Translations under genes and position numbers: made by a program | NCBI RefSeq assembly: GCF_041346945.1 | Contig: NZ_CP166850.1 | Span: forward strand, 6,618,501-6,682,500 | Origin: Amycolatopsis sp. cg9 | Lineage (GTDB): Bacteria > Actinomycetota > Actinomycetes > Mycobacteriales > Pseudonocardiaceae | Direction of reading: 5' to 3' | Length of the DNA stretch: 64,000 nt | Notes under the pieces: model-generated | Seen by the model: only the letters and a program-made list of their open reading frames with translations | What the model was told of the DNA's origin: nothing | Database searches by the model: none | In this document: in pieces, positions 16,870 to 24,979 of the stretch | How the letters are laid out: every line of letters begins with the position of its first letter | How positions within the stretch are numbered: the first letter of the stretch is position 1

Positions 16870-17698
16870 CGACGAGGAACGCCTCGCCGCGCGCGATCCG
16901 CAGCCCGTCCGCGCGGCCCGCGAAGTACCGCTCGTCCAGCTCGGCTCCCGAGACGTGCACCGCCTCGCGGAACCCGGCTTCCCGGGCGAGCGCCAGGATT
17001 TCCGCGGGGGAGAAGGAGCTGACGAAGGGCGTGCCGGCCGCCTTCGCCTTGCCCGCTGTGGCGCGGTGCCGGGCGCGCTCGTCTTCGCCGAGGAGCTCGG
17101 GCGGCAGCATGAACGTCATCGCCAGCGTGGAGCCCGGGGCGAACCCGGCGATCCGGCGCAGCGTGGCCGCGTTCGCCTCCTTCGACAGGTACATGCTGAC
17201 GCCGGTGGACGCGACGACCGCCGGTTCGTCCGTCGCGAAGCCCGCTTCCGTGAGCCGGTCCCACCACGACGCGGCCTCGAAGTCGACCGGCACCAGCCGC
17301 AGCCATTCGGGCACGCCCAGGCCGAGTTCGGCCAGCCGCCGGCGTTTCCAGGCTTGCGGGCCCGGCCGGTCGACCTCGAACACGCGCAGCCGCGACGCGA
17401 TTTCCGTGCGGCGCAAAGCGAAGGTGTCGAGACCCGCGCCGAGGATGACGTACTGGCCGACCCCGCGGCCCGCCTGCTCGACGACCAGGTCCTCGACGAA
17501 CCGGGCCCGCGCGACCATGCCGGCCCGGTAGCGGCCGGCGGTGGCCGGGTCCATGTCGTCGCGGTCCCGCCAGCCCGCGCCCGGATCGGCCAGGCGCAGG
17601 CCGAGTTCGTCGGTGAACACGTGCGGCCGCGGATCGACCTCGACGTGCAGGGCCCGCCACAACGCGGTCCGCACCGCGGTGCTGTCCGGCGCGGTCAC
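16823..17698 (-). CDS. SAM-dependent methyltransferase of the leucine carboxyl methyltransferase (LCM) type
   Basis: Class I methyltransferase of 291 residues in the PPM1/LCM-like family, numerous in mycobacteria and Amycolatopsis. YVILGAGLDTFALR is the SAM-binding loop, VFEVDRP the acidic end of strand 2, and VASTGVSMYL a further family segment. The start is a GTG at 17698, one base after the VOC stop. It is the last gene of a three-gene operon headed by a ribbon-helix-helix protein. The methyl acceptor is unknown. Confidence 0.85.
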   Translation of the reverse strand: MTAPDSTAVRTALWRALHVEVDPRPHVFTDELGLRLADPGAGWRDRDDMDPATAGRYRAGMVARARFVEDLVVEQAGRGVGQYVILGAGLDTFALRRTEIASRLRVFEVDRPGPQAWKRRRLAELGLGVPEWLRLVPVDFEAASWWDRLTEAGFATDEPAVVASTGVSMYLSKEANAATLRRIAGFAPGSTLAMTFMLPPELLGEDERARHRATAGKAKAAGTPFVSSFSPAEILALAREAGFREAVHVSGAELDERYFAGRADGLRIARGEAFLVATAGAAAPGRPAASS

Positions 17699-17699
17699 G

Positions 17700-18044
17700 T
17701 CAGCCCGCCGCGGGCGCGGACAGCGTCCACGTCCGCCCGTCGGGGTCGCGGACGGTCATTTCGCGGGTCCCGTAGTGGGTTTCCTCGAACGGGGTGACCA
17801 CTTCGACGATGTCGCCGGCCCGGAACGCTTCGGCGTCCGGCACCTTGAAGACGACCTGCGTCCGCGGTTCGCGGCTCTCGGGCACCTCGGCGATGAACAG
17901 GTACGGGCCTTCGCCGTTGCGGAGCAGCCCCGAGTTGTGGTCGGTCGCGAAGTCGATTTCGTAGCCCAGCTCCTGGAAGAACTTGGCCGCCTTGCCCCAG
18001 TTGTGCGTCTCCAGGTAGACGGCGTCGATGCCTTCGGTCGTCAT
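17700..18044 (-). CDS. VOC (glyoxalase/bleomycin-resistance) family protein
   Basis: A 114-residue vicinal-oxygen-chelate protein, the length of a single VOC module pair. VYLETHNWGKAAKFFQELGY opens the first beta-alpha-beta-beta-beta unit, and REMTVRDPDGRTWTL closes the second, the usual C-terminal signature. One base separates it from the ribbon-helix-helix gene upstream and one from the methyltransferase downstream. It could bind and sequester, or isomerise, a small ligand; the reaction is not predictable. Confidence 0.82.
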   Translation of the reverse strand: MTTEGIDAVYLETHNWGKAAKFFQELGYEIDFATDHNSGLLRNGEGPYLFIAEVPESREPRTQVVFKVPDAEAFRAGDIVEVVTPFEETHYGTREMTVRDPDGRTWTLSAPAAG

Positions 18045-18045
18045 G

Positions 18046-18198
18046 TCAGTGCTCCTCTTCGGTTCCGAGGTAGGCGCGCAGCGCTTCGGCGACGAGCGCC
18101 GACAGTGACTGCTCCGTTTCGACGGCGCGGTGCTTCACCTGCCGGATCAGGCCGATCGGCAGGTACACGTTGAACTGCTTGACGTCTTCATCGCCCAC
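18046..18198 (-). CDS. Ribbon-helix-helix (CopG/Arc-like) DNA-binding protein
   Basis: A 50-residue protein starting at GTG 18198. [20 protein letters not shown] forms the beta strand and first helix, and [15 protein letters not shown] the second helix of an Arc/CopG fold. Such proteins bind operators made of short direct repeats, and a strict 8-bp repeat lies 9 bp upstream of this start. It therefore probably represses its own operon with the VOC and methyltransferase genes. The pair resembles the antitoxin half of a toxin-antitoxin module in size, but the VOC gene is not a known toxin. Confidence 0.75.
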   Translation of the reverse strand: MGDEDVKQFNVYLPIGLIRQVKHRAVETEQSLSALVAEALRAYLGTEEEH

Positions 18199-18207
18199 GA
18201 CGCGACC

Positions 18208-18235
18208 CTAGCATGCTAGCAAGATAGCAAGCTAG
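18208..18235. promoter_or_regulatory. 8-bp direct-repeat operator of the RHH/VOC/methyltransferase operon
   Basis: Three and a half head-to-tail 8-bp units: CTAGCATG, CTAGCAAG, ATAGCAAG, then CTAG. The array ends 9 bp before the ribbon-helix-helix start codon. Tandem 8-bp half-sites are the expected architecture for an RHH regulator; autorepression is inferred. Confidence 0.6.
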
Positions 18236-18318
18236 ACATCGTGTAACGCCCGTCGGCCGCGTGTCGATGATCGTTGGTGCGCTATGGGCGGGTGACGCGG
18301 GCCGAGGGTGCCGAAGTC

Positions 18319-18793
18319 GTGAATTTCCTGGATCCGCAGCCCTATCTGCGCGAGCTGCCGGGACTTGCTCTCCCGGACGGCGCGCGCGTTCGCCGCGGAC
18401 CCCGAGCACTACGACTTCTACAGTGCGAGGTGCGTCAAGGATCTCCGGGTGGGGCAGCTGGCCGTTCGCGAGGCGGGGTACGCGAAGCTGGCGGTCGAGC
18501 TGACGCTCCTGCCGAACGAGTTCAAGCACTCTTCGGGACTGCTCATTCGGTACGACGATGTCACGAACATCGATCTCGATGCGAGCCGGTCGGGTTCGAG
18601 TGGGCGCGTGTGGCCGGCCTCGCCGAGGCTCGGCGACCTCCAGCTGGACGAGATACTGCCGAATGCCGGTGGCTGTTCGCACGAGATCAAGTTCACCGGC
18701 GGGACCATCGTGATCGAGTGTGCGGACCTGACCGCGGAGTGGCTCAGCGAGTGGGTGCCGCCCGGTTCCGCCGTTCGCCGCTTGACGGCTGAT
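18319..18793 (+). pseudogene. Frameshifted gene for a hypothetical protein
   Basis: Two reading frames carry natural-looking protein. From the GTG at 18319 one reads VNFLDPQPYLRELPG, then turns arginine-rich after about 18365. From there the next frame reads ADPEHYDFYSARCVKDLRVG and continues convincingly to about 18770 (CADLTAEWLSEWVPPGS), but then has no stop and runs into the alpha-galactosidase-like gene. A single-base indel near 18360 and a lost 3' end would explain this. Base composition is slightly lower in GC than the neighbours. No family was recognised; a TTG start at 18365 for a shorter intact product cannot be excluded. Confidence 0.5.
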
Positions 18794-18842
18794 CGCCGCG
18801 CCGTTCAGAATGCAAGCCGGACAACGCTTGTTAGCGTTAACA
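18782..18842 (+). promoter_or_regulatory. Promoter and LacI-type operator of the GH27 gene
   Basis: TTGACG (18782-18787) and CAGAAT (18806-18811) are 18 bp apart, a reasonable sigma-70-like promoter. The near-palindrome TGTTAGCGTTAACA (18829-18842) follows just after the expected start point. Its central CG and flanks match LacI-family operators, and a LacI gene lies directly downstream of the GH27 gene. Confidence 0.55.
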
Positions 18843-18869
18843 TTCTGACGACGAGGTCGGAGCGATGCC

Positions 18870-20738
18870 GTGAAGCTGCGCTGGTTGCTGTCCGTGGTCC
18901 TGGTGCTCGCCGGGGCCGTCGTCCCGGGAACGGCCGCCGCTTCGGTCACGGCCGAAGCGGCGGTGCCGCCGCCCGTCATGGGCTGGGCGTCGTGGAACAC
19001 CTTCGCCGCGAAAATCGACTACAGCGTCATCAGAGCGCAGGCCGACGCGCTGGTGTCCTCGGGACTCAAGGACGCCGGCTACAGCTACGTCAACATCGAC
19101 GAAGGCTGGTGGCAGGGCACCCGCGACAGCGCCGGGAACATCACCGTCGACACCGCCGAGTGGCCCGGCGGCATGGCAGCCATCGCGGATTACCTGCACG
19201 AGCTGGGGTTGAAGGCCGGGATCTACACCGACGCCGGGCGCGACGGGTGCGGCTACTACTACCCGACCGGCCGCCCCGCGGCGCCCGGCTCCGGCAGCGA
19301 AGGCCACTACCTGCAGGACATGCTGCAGTTCCAGCGCTGGGGCTTCGACTTCGTCAAGGTCGACTGGTGCGGCGGCGACGCCGAAGGGCTCGACCCGGCG
19401 AGCACGTACCGGGCGATCAGCGACGCCAACCGGGCCGCGACCGCGCAGACCGGGCGGACGCTCGCGCTGTCGATCTGCGACTGGGGCAAGAAGAACCCGT
19501 GGAACTGGGGGCCCGGGACGGCTCCCATGTGGCGGACCAGCACGGACATCATCTACTACGGCCAGACCGCGACCCTGCCGCAGGCGCTCACCAACTTCGA
19601 CCAGGCGCAGCACCCCGTCTCGCAGCACACCGGGTACGTCAACGACCCCGACATGCTCACCGTCGGGATGCCCGGCCTCTCCGCCGCGCAGGGGCGCACC
19701 GAGTTCGGGATGTGGGCGGTCTCCGGGGCGTCGCTGCTGGCAGGCAACAACCTCGCGACGATGAGCGCGGAAACGGCGAGCATCCTCAAGAACCGCGAAG
19801 TCATCGCCGTCGACCAGGATTCCCGTGGCCTGCAAGGGGTCAAGGTCGCCGAGGACGCCGCCGGTCTCCAGGTCTACGGCAAGGTCCTGAGCGGGACCGG
19901 CAAGCGCGCGGTCCTGCTGCTCAACCGGACGTCCTCGGCGGCGACGATGACCGCGCGCTGGGCCGATCTCGGCCTCACCCCGGCCGCCGCCCAGGTCCGG
20001 AACCTGTGGGCCGGTGCCGACAAAGGCAGCTACAGCACCGGTTACAGCGTCAGCGTGCCGGCCAATGACTCGGTATTGCTGACCGTTCAGGGCACCGACG
20101 CCGCGGCCAGGCACGGCACGACGATCACCGCGGCCGCCACCGGGCTGGCCGTCGCGACCTTCACCTACAGCGCGACCGCCCCGCAGGCCGCGACCCTCGC
20201 GGTGAACGGCCAGCAGCCGACCGCCCTCGCCTTCCCGGCGACCGGGGGAGCGGCCGAGACCGTCTCGGCGGTGGTGTCGCTGGGCAAGGGCACGAACACC
20301 CTGAAGCTCACGGGCACGGTCACCGACGTCGCGGTCCTGCCCTTGCCCGGGAGCAACGGCGTCCAGGTGGCCGGCACGCAGTCGGGTCGGTGCCTCGATG
20401 TGAACGACAACAGCATCGCCAACGGCGTCCAGACCCAGCTGTGGGACTGCGCCGCGGGACCGAACCAGACGTGGGTCCCGGCGCGCGGCCAGCTCGTCGT
20501 CAACGGCACGAAGTGCTTGGACGCCTACAACAACGGCACCGCCAACGGGACGGCCGTGGTCATCTGGGACTGCAACGGCCAGCGCAACCAGCAATGGGCG
20601 CTCAACGCCAACGGCACCATCACCAACGCGCTGTCCGGGCTGTGCCTCGACGCGAGCGGTGCCGCCACCGCGAACGGCACCAAGATCATCCTCTGGGCGT
20701 GCGGCGGCGGGGCCAACCAGCAGTGGACGAGGCGGTGA
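18870..20738 (+). CDS. Secreted GH27 glycosidase with C-terminal ricin-type CBM13, probable beta-L-arabinopyranosidase
   Basis: Extracellular exo-glycosidase of 622 residues with a signal peptide (residues 1-30). The GH27 barrel spans about 33-310: nucleophile Asp165 (FVKVDWCGG), acid/base Asp261 (NDPDML). Greek-key and jelly-roll beta domains follow to about 500, then a CBM13 trefoil with three CLD...W repeats to the end. At the DD pair that recognises galactose in alpha-galactosidases this protein reads Asp77-Glu78 (NIDEGWW). From memory, the CBM13-bearing Streptomyces avermitilis GH27 beta-L-arabinopyranosidase also has Glu at this place, which points to that activity. The start is GTG 18870. 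The LacI gene ends one base beyond its stop. Confidence 0.88.
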   Translation: MKLRWLLSVVLVLAGAVVPGTAAASVTAEAAVPPPVMGWASWNTFAAKIDYSVIRAQADALVSSGLKDAGYSYVNIDEGWWQGTRDSAGNITVDTAEWPGGMAAIADYLHELGLKAGIYTDAGRDGCGYYYPTGRPAAPGSGSEGHYLQDMLQFQRWGFDFVKVDWCGGDAEGLDPASTYRAISDANRAATAQTGRTLALSICDWGKKNPWNWGPGTAPMWRTSTDIIYYGQTATLPQALTNFDQAQHPVSQHTGYVNDPDMLTVGMPGLSAAQGRTEFGMWAVSGASLLAGNNLATMSAETASILKNREVIAVDQDSRGLQGVKVAEDAAGLQVYGKVLSGTGKRAVLLLNRTSSAATMTARWADLGLTPAAAQVRNLWAGADKGSYSTGYSVSVPANDSVLLTVQGTDAAARHGTTITAAATGLAVATFTYSATAPQAATLAVNGQQPTALAFPATGGAAETVSAVVSLGKGTNTLKLTGTVTDVAVLPLPGSNGVQVAGTQSGRCLDVNDNSIANGVQTQLWDCAAGPNQTWVPARGQLVVNGTKCLDAYNNGTANGTAVVIWDCNGQRNQQWALNANGTITNALSGLCLDASGAATANGTKIILWACGGGANQQWTRR

Positions 20739-20739
20739 C

Positions 20740-21771
20740 TCAGGCGGTCGAATCCCGGACCACCAGGCGGCACGGGCGGGTGTGCCGCCCGGGGGCGGGT
20801 TCGCCGTTGATCGCCGCCAGCAGCATCTCGGCGGCGGTCCGCCCGAGCGCCTCCAGTTCCATGTCGACGCTCGTCAGCGGCGGCTGGCAGGCCGCCGCCA
20901 TCACGTCCCAGTTGTCGAAGCCGACCAGCGCGACGTCACCGGGGACGCGCCGCCCGGCCGCCTGCAGCGCGTCGGCGGCACCGCGGGCGATCTGGTCGCT
21001 GCCGCAGAACACCGCGTCGAAAGGTGTCTCCGCGCCCAGCAGCATCCGGACCGCCTGCCGGCCCCACGCTTCGCTCCACTCACCGAACATCGGCGTGCCG
21101 GCGAGCTCGAGCCCGGCTTCCTCGAGCCGCTCGACGGCCGCCGAAGCGCGGACCGTGGCCGAGTGGTGGTGCTCGGGCCCGGTGATGTGGGCGACGCGGC
21201 GGCGTCCGGTGGCCAGGAGGTGCTCGACGGCCTTGCGGGCGCCGCCGGCCTCGTCGGGCACGACCGAGCAGTCCCGCGGGTCGGCGGAGCTGATGAACGC
21301 GTACACGACCGGGATCGGCAGCCCCGCGCCGATCGGCGGCCGGGCCTGGGTCCGGCGGCCGGTGACGATGATGCCGTCGACCCGCCGCGACAGCAGCGTG
21401 CGCAGGTAGTACTGCTCGCGGATCGGGTCGTCGCGGGCGTCGCAGAGGAAGACCGACATCTCGCCGGCGCCCAGCGCGTCCTCGGCGCCCATCATGAGCG
21501 GGATGCTGAACCGGCCGATGGTGTCGGTGGTGATCATGCCGACGGTGTAGGTGCGGCCGGAGTTCAGGGTGACGGCCGCGCGGTTGGGCTCGAAGCCGAG
21601 CTGCTCGGCCGCGGCCAGCACCCGCTGCCGGGTCTCCGGCCGGAGCGACCCGCGGCCGTTGAGCGCCTTCGACGCGGTACCGGCGGAGACGCCGGCCAGC
21701 AGCGCGACCTCGCTGATCGTGGCCGGCTTGGCGAGGTTTCCGGGAGTTTCCGAAAGTTTCCGCGGGGGCAT
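20740..21771 (-). CDS. LacI family transcriptional regulator
   Basis: Sugar-responsive repressor of 343 residues. The helix-turn-helix and hinge helix are ATISEVALLAGVSAGTASKALNG (about residues 17-38), and the periplasmic-binding-protein-like sensor ends with the usual LVVRDSTA. An unusual stretch of about 16 residues precedes the helix-turn-helix; its codons contain three 10-bp repeats with a GAAAGTTTC palindrome (21737-21766) that could itself be an operator. It lies between the GH27 gene and the ABC importer operon, both with LacI-like sites at their promoters, and probably senses an arabinose-containing sugar. Confidence 0.9.
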   Translation of the reverse strand: MPPRKLSETPGNLAKPATISEVALLAGVSAGTASKALNGRGSLRPETRQRVLAAAEQLGFEPNRAAVTLNSGRTYTVGMITTDTIGRFSIPLMMGAEDALGAGEMSVFLCDARDDPIREQYYLRTLLSRRVDGIIVTGRRTQARPPIGAGLPIPVVYAFISSADPRDCSVVPDEAGGARKAVEHLLATGRRRVAHITGPEHHHSATVRASAAVERLEEAGLELAGTPMFGEWSEAWGRQAVRMLLGAETPFDAVFCGSDQIARGAADALQAAGRRVPGDVALVGFDNWDVMAAACQPPLTSVDMELEALGRTAAEMLLAAINGEPAPGRHTRPCRLVVRDSTA

Positions 21772-21839
21772 GGTCGAACAGTACCCCCGGGGCTCGGTGA
21801 TGACCAAAAGTAACGCCGCCGACTAGGAGTGACAAGGCC

Positions 21840-21906
21840 TTGACGCGCTCTCGAACGAGCGCCTAGCTTGGTTCGGCAACCGGTTTCCTAATTTTCCTCG
21901 GTTGCC
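21840..21906 (+). promoter_or_regulatory. Promoter and operator of the sugar ABC/GH127 operon
   Basis: TTGACG (21840-21845) and TAGCTT (21864-21869) with 18-bp spacing form a good sigma-70-like promoter. An inverted repeat GGCAACCG (21875-21882) and CGGTTGCC (21899-21906) brackets the likely start point, and AACCGGTT (21878-21885) is a LacI-style core. The divergent LacI gene is the probable regulator. Confidence 0.6.
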
Positions 21907-21949
21907 TCCTCGACACCCCGCAGGCAGCGGCCTCCCGTTAGGAGAGTCG

Positions 21950-23242
21950 ATGACTTCGCACACCCGGACCAGGGCCGCGGCCGCCGTTGCCGGCGCGCTG
22001 CTGCTCGCGGCCTGCCAGAGCGGCCCGGCCACCACGACGGCGGGGGACACCGCGAGCGTGGACGACGGCACCACCATCACCATGTGGACCCGGTCGCCGA
22101 CGGCCACCTTCAGCCAGACGCTGATCGACGCCTACAACGCGAGCCACAAGAACAAGGTCAAGCTGACGGTCTTCCCGGCCGACTCCTACCAGCAGAAGGT
22201 CGGCACCGCCGCCGGCGCCCGGCAGCTGCCGGACCTCCTCGCCGCCGACGTCGTCTACGCGCCCAACTACGCGGCGAAGGGGCTGTTCCTCGACGTCACC
22301 GCCCGCGTGAACCAGCTGCCGTTCAAGGGAACCCTCGCCGCGGCGCACATGAAGGCGGCGACCTTCGGCGGCAAGCACTACGCCGTGCCGCACGACATCG
22401 ACCTGTCCGCGCTGTTCTACAACAAGGTCCTCTTCACCCGCGCCGGCCTGGACCCGGCGAAGCCACCGTCCACGATGGACGAAGTCGTCGCGGCCGCCCG
22501 CAAGGTCGCCGCGCTCGGCGGTGACGTCAAGGGGTACTTCTTCGGCGGCGCCTGCCCGGGCTGCCAGCTGTTCACCAGCTGGCCGATGATCTGGGCCTCC
22601 GGCGGCACGGTGCTCAACGAGCAGGGCACGGCCGCCACGCTCGACAACCCCCAGGCGGCCCGGGTTTACGCGCTGCTGCGGCAGCTGTACACCGAGGGGA
22701 TCGTGCCGCCGTCGGCGAAGAACGAGTCCGGGCCGACGTGGACGCAGCCGTTCCTCGACGGCAGGATCGGCATCCAGCCGATGGGCGCCACCGCGCTGCA
22801 GGGCATCAAGGAAGGACCGGACCTGCAGGTCGGCGTCGCCCCGATCCCCGGGCTGACGGGCGGCAGCTCGTCGTTCGTCGGCGGGGACGTGCTCGGCATC
22901 GGCGGGAACAGCGCGCACGCCGCGGCCGCGTGGGACTTCATCGCCTGGACGCTGTCGGAGCAGGCCCAGGTCGACGTCGTCGCGAAGAGCAAGAACATCA
23001 CCGTCCGCACCGACCTCGCGGACAACACCTACGCCAAGCAGGACCCCCGGCTCGGCGTGTTCAACCGGCTCGCGGGCCAGGGCCAGACGCCGATCTCGGT
23101 CAACTTCGGCAAGACGTTCAACGACACCAACGGACCCTGGACGGCGACGGTGATCGACGCGGTGTTCGGCGGCGGCGACGTCGGGTCGATCCTGAAGCAG
23201 CACAACGCGGCCGTCACCGAATCCCTCGCCGGCGGGGGCTGA
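21950..23242 (+). CDS. Sugar ABC transporter substrate-binding lipoprotein
   Basis: Family 1 extracellular solute-binding protein of 430 residues. A signal peptide with lipobox LLLAAC at about residue 23 anchors it to the outer face of the membrane. TITMWTRSPTATFSQTLIDA and YAVPHDIDLSALFYNK are typical of oligosaccharide binders. The ATG at 21950 has an AGGAGA site. It is first in an operon with two permeases, a GH127 enzyme and a clan-A hydrolase, so it should capture an L-arabinose-containing oligosaccharide. No ATPase gene is present; an MsiK-type shared ATPase elsewhere is expected. Confidence 0.9.
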   Translation: MTSHTRTRAAAAVAGALLLAACQSGPATTTAGDTASVDDGTTITMWTRSPTATFSQTLIDAYNASHKNKVKLTVFPADSYQQKVGTAAGARQLPDLLAADVVYAPNYAAKGLFLDVTARVNQLPFKGTLAAAHMKAATFGGKHYAVPHDIDLSALFYNKVLFTRAGLDPAKPPSTMDEVVAAARKVAALGGDVKGYFFGGACPGCQLFTSWPMIWASGGTVLNEQGTAATLDNPQAARVYALLRQLYTEGIVPPSAKNESGPTWTQPFLDGRIGIQPMGATALQGIKEGPDLQVGVAPIPGLTGGSSSFVGGDVLGIGGNSAHAAAAWDFIAWTLSEQAQVDVVAKSKNITVRTDLADNTYAKQDPRLGVFNRLAGQGQTPISVNFGKTFNDTNGPWTATVIDAVFGGGDVGSILKQHNAAVTESLAGGG

Positions 23243-23244
23243 CG

Positions 23245-24171
23245 ATGGTGTCGGTGCTCTCGTCCCGGGTTTCGGCGCCGGAAGCCACGGCGCCGGAACC
23301 CCGCCGCCGCGGCTCGATCGCCCGGGGCCGCCGCCGGCTGGGGATCGCCTACGCCACGCCGATGGCCGTGCTGGTCGCCGTCTTCTTCGTCGTCCCGCTC
23401 GGGCTGATGCTGTGGATGTCGGTCAACCACTGGCCGCTGGTCGGCGCGTCCGCGCCCAACGGCGTCGAGAACTTCGCCGCGCTGAGCGACCCGCTGTTCC
23501 TGCGCGCGGTGGGGTTCACGCTGAAGTACACCGCGGTGACCACGGTGGTGCTCGGGCTGGTCGCGTTCGGGCTGGCGCTGCTGGTGCAGCACGACCGGCC
23601 GGGCACCGGGTTCGTCCGCACCGTGTTCTTCCTGCCCAGCGCGGTCGGGCTCGCGTCGACGAGCCTGCTGTTCTACGGCCTCTTCACCACCGATTCCTCC
23701 GCGCTCAACCAGGTCGCCGGCTTCCTCGGCCTCGGCCGGGTCGACTGGCTCGGCTCGGAGGGCAGCTCGCTCGGCTCGACGGTCGGGATGATCACCTGGC
23801 GGTTCGCCGGGTTCTACATGCTCATCCTGATGACCGGCCTGCAGGCCATCGACCCGGAGCTGTACGAGGCCGCCCGGATCGACGGGGCGAACCGGCGGCA
23901 GATCCTGTGGCGGGTGACGCTGCCGCTGCTGCGCCCGACCCTCGCGCTCGCGATGGTGCTGTCGCTGACCGGGTCGCTGCTCGCGTTCGACCAGTTCTTC
24001 ATCCTCACCGGCGGCCGGCACGACACCGCCACCGTCGTCATCGACATCTACCGCGAAGCGTTCCTGTCCCAGGACCTCGGCCGGGCGGCCGCGGTTTCGG
24101 TGGCGACGCTGGCCGTGCTGATCGTGCTGAACTTCGCGCAGCTGCGCCTGATCCGCCGGGAGGGCCGGTGA
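23245..24171 (+). CDS. Sugar ABC transporter permease (MalF-like)
   Basis: Inner-membrane permease of 308 residues with six predicted transmembrane helices. The EAA loop reads LYEAARIDGANRRQILWRVT at about residue 210, the site that docks the ATPase. It begins two bases after the binding-protein stop and overlaps the second permease by GTGA. An arginine-rich N-terminal extension of about 30 residues precedes the first helix. Confidence 0.92.
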   Translation: MVSVLSSRVSAPEATAPEPRRRGSIARGRRRLGIAYATPMAVLVAVFFVVPLGLMLWMSVNHWPLVGASAPNGVENFAALSDPLFLRAVGFTLKYTAVTTVVLGLVAFGLALLVQHDRPGTGFVRTVFFLPSAVGLASTSLLFYGLFTTDSSALNQVAGFLGLGRVDWLGSEGSSLGSTVGMITWRFAGFYMLILMTGLQAIDPELYEAARIDGANRRQILWRVTLPLLRPTLALAMVLSLTGSLLAFDQFFILTGGRHDTATVVIDIYREAFLSQDLGRAAAVSVATLAVLIVLNFAQLRLIRREGR

Positions 24172-24965
24172 TCCGGGGCGCGGGCCGGCACGTCACGAGC
24201 GCGGCACTGGCCGTGCTGTTCCTGCTGCCGCTGCTGTGGACGCTCTACTCGTCGCTCACCGGCCGGCAGGCCGGGGAGTCCGGGACCGGCAACTACCGGC
24301 GGCTGGCGGACTACGGCAGCGGGCTCGGCACCTACCTGCTCAACACGACGGTCGTCGCCCTGGTCGCGGTGAGCGTGACCGTCGTGACGACCACGCTCGG
24401 CGGCTACGCGATGGCCCGGCTCGCGTTCCCCGGGCGCAACCTGCTCTTCCTGGTCACCCTCGCCATCCTGATGGTGCCGTACACGACGATCCTGGTCCCG
24501 CTGTACCTCCTGCTCGGCTGGCTCGGCCTGCAGAACTCGCTGATCGGGCTCGGGCTGGTGCTCGCCGTGCTCCAGCTGCCGTTCGGGCTGTTCATGATGC
24601 GCAACTCCTTCGAAGCGCTGCCGATCGAGCTCGAAGAGGCGGCGCTGATCGACGGCTGCTCGGCCGGCGGCGCGCTGTGGCGGGTGCTGCTGCGCGGGGT
24701 GCTCCCCGGCATCGTCACCATCGCGCTGTTCTCGTTCCTGGCGGCGTGGAACGAGTTCGTCGCGCCGCTGATCTTCCTCACCGACGGCGAGAAGTTCACG
24801 CTGCCGGTCGCGCTGTTCAACCTCCAGTCCGGCAGCCTCGGCTCGGTCGACTTCGGGGCCCTGCAAGCGGGAGTCGTGGTTTCCGCGCTGCCGTGCGTCG
24901 CGGTCTTCCTCGTCCTGCAGCGGTACTACGTCCGCGGCTTCACCTCGGGAGCCCTCAAGGGCTGA
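24168..24965 (+). CDS. Sugar ABC transporter permease (MalG-like)
   Basis: Second permease of the importer, 265 residues with six transmembrane helices. Its EAA loop reads LEEAALIDGCSAGGALWRVL at about residue 160. The start is the GTG at 24168. The product ends with RYYVRGFTSGALKG, the normal C-terminus of MalG-like sugar permeases. The GH127 gene begins 15 bases after its stop. Confidence 0.92.
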   Translation: MIRGAGRHVTSAALAVLFLLPLLWTLYSSLTGRQAGESGTGNYRRLADYGSGLGTYLLNTTVVALVAVSVTVVTTTLGGYAMARLAFPGRNLLFLVTLAILMVPYTTILVPLYLLLGWLGLQNSLIGLGLVLAVLQLPFGLFMMRNSFEALPIELEEAALIDGCSAGGALWRVLLRGVLPGIVTIALFSFLAAWNEFVAPLIFLTDGEKFTLPVALFNLQSGSLGSVDFGALQAGVVVSALPCVAVFLVLQRYYVRGFTSGALKG

Positions 24966-24979
24966 GACAGGAGCACTCG

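Noticed and set aside
18046..18198. Antitoxin of a classical toxin-antitoxin pair
   Set aside because: The RHH protein and repeat operator fit, but the neighbouring VOC and methyltransferase genes are not known toxin folds.
20740..21835. Antisense open frames over the LacI gene
   Set aside because: Arg/Pro-rich with no family features; the LacI helix-turn-helix and sensor are unambiguous in the chosen frame.
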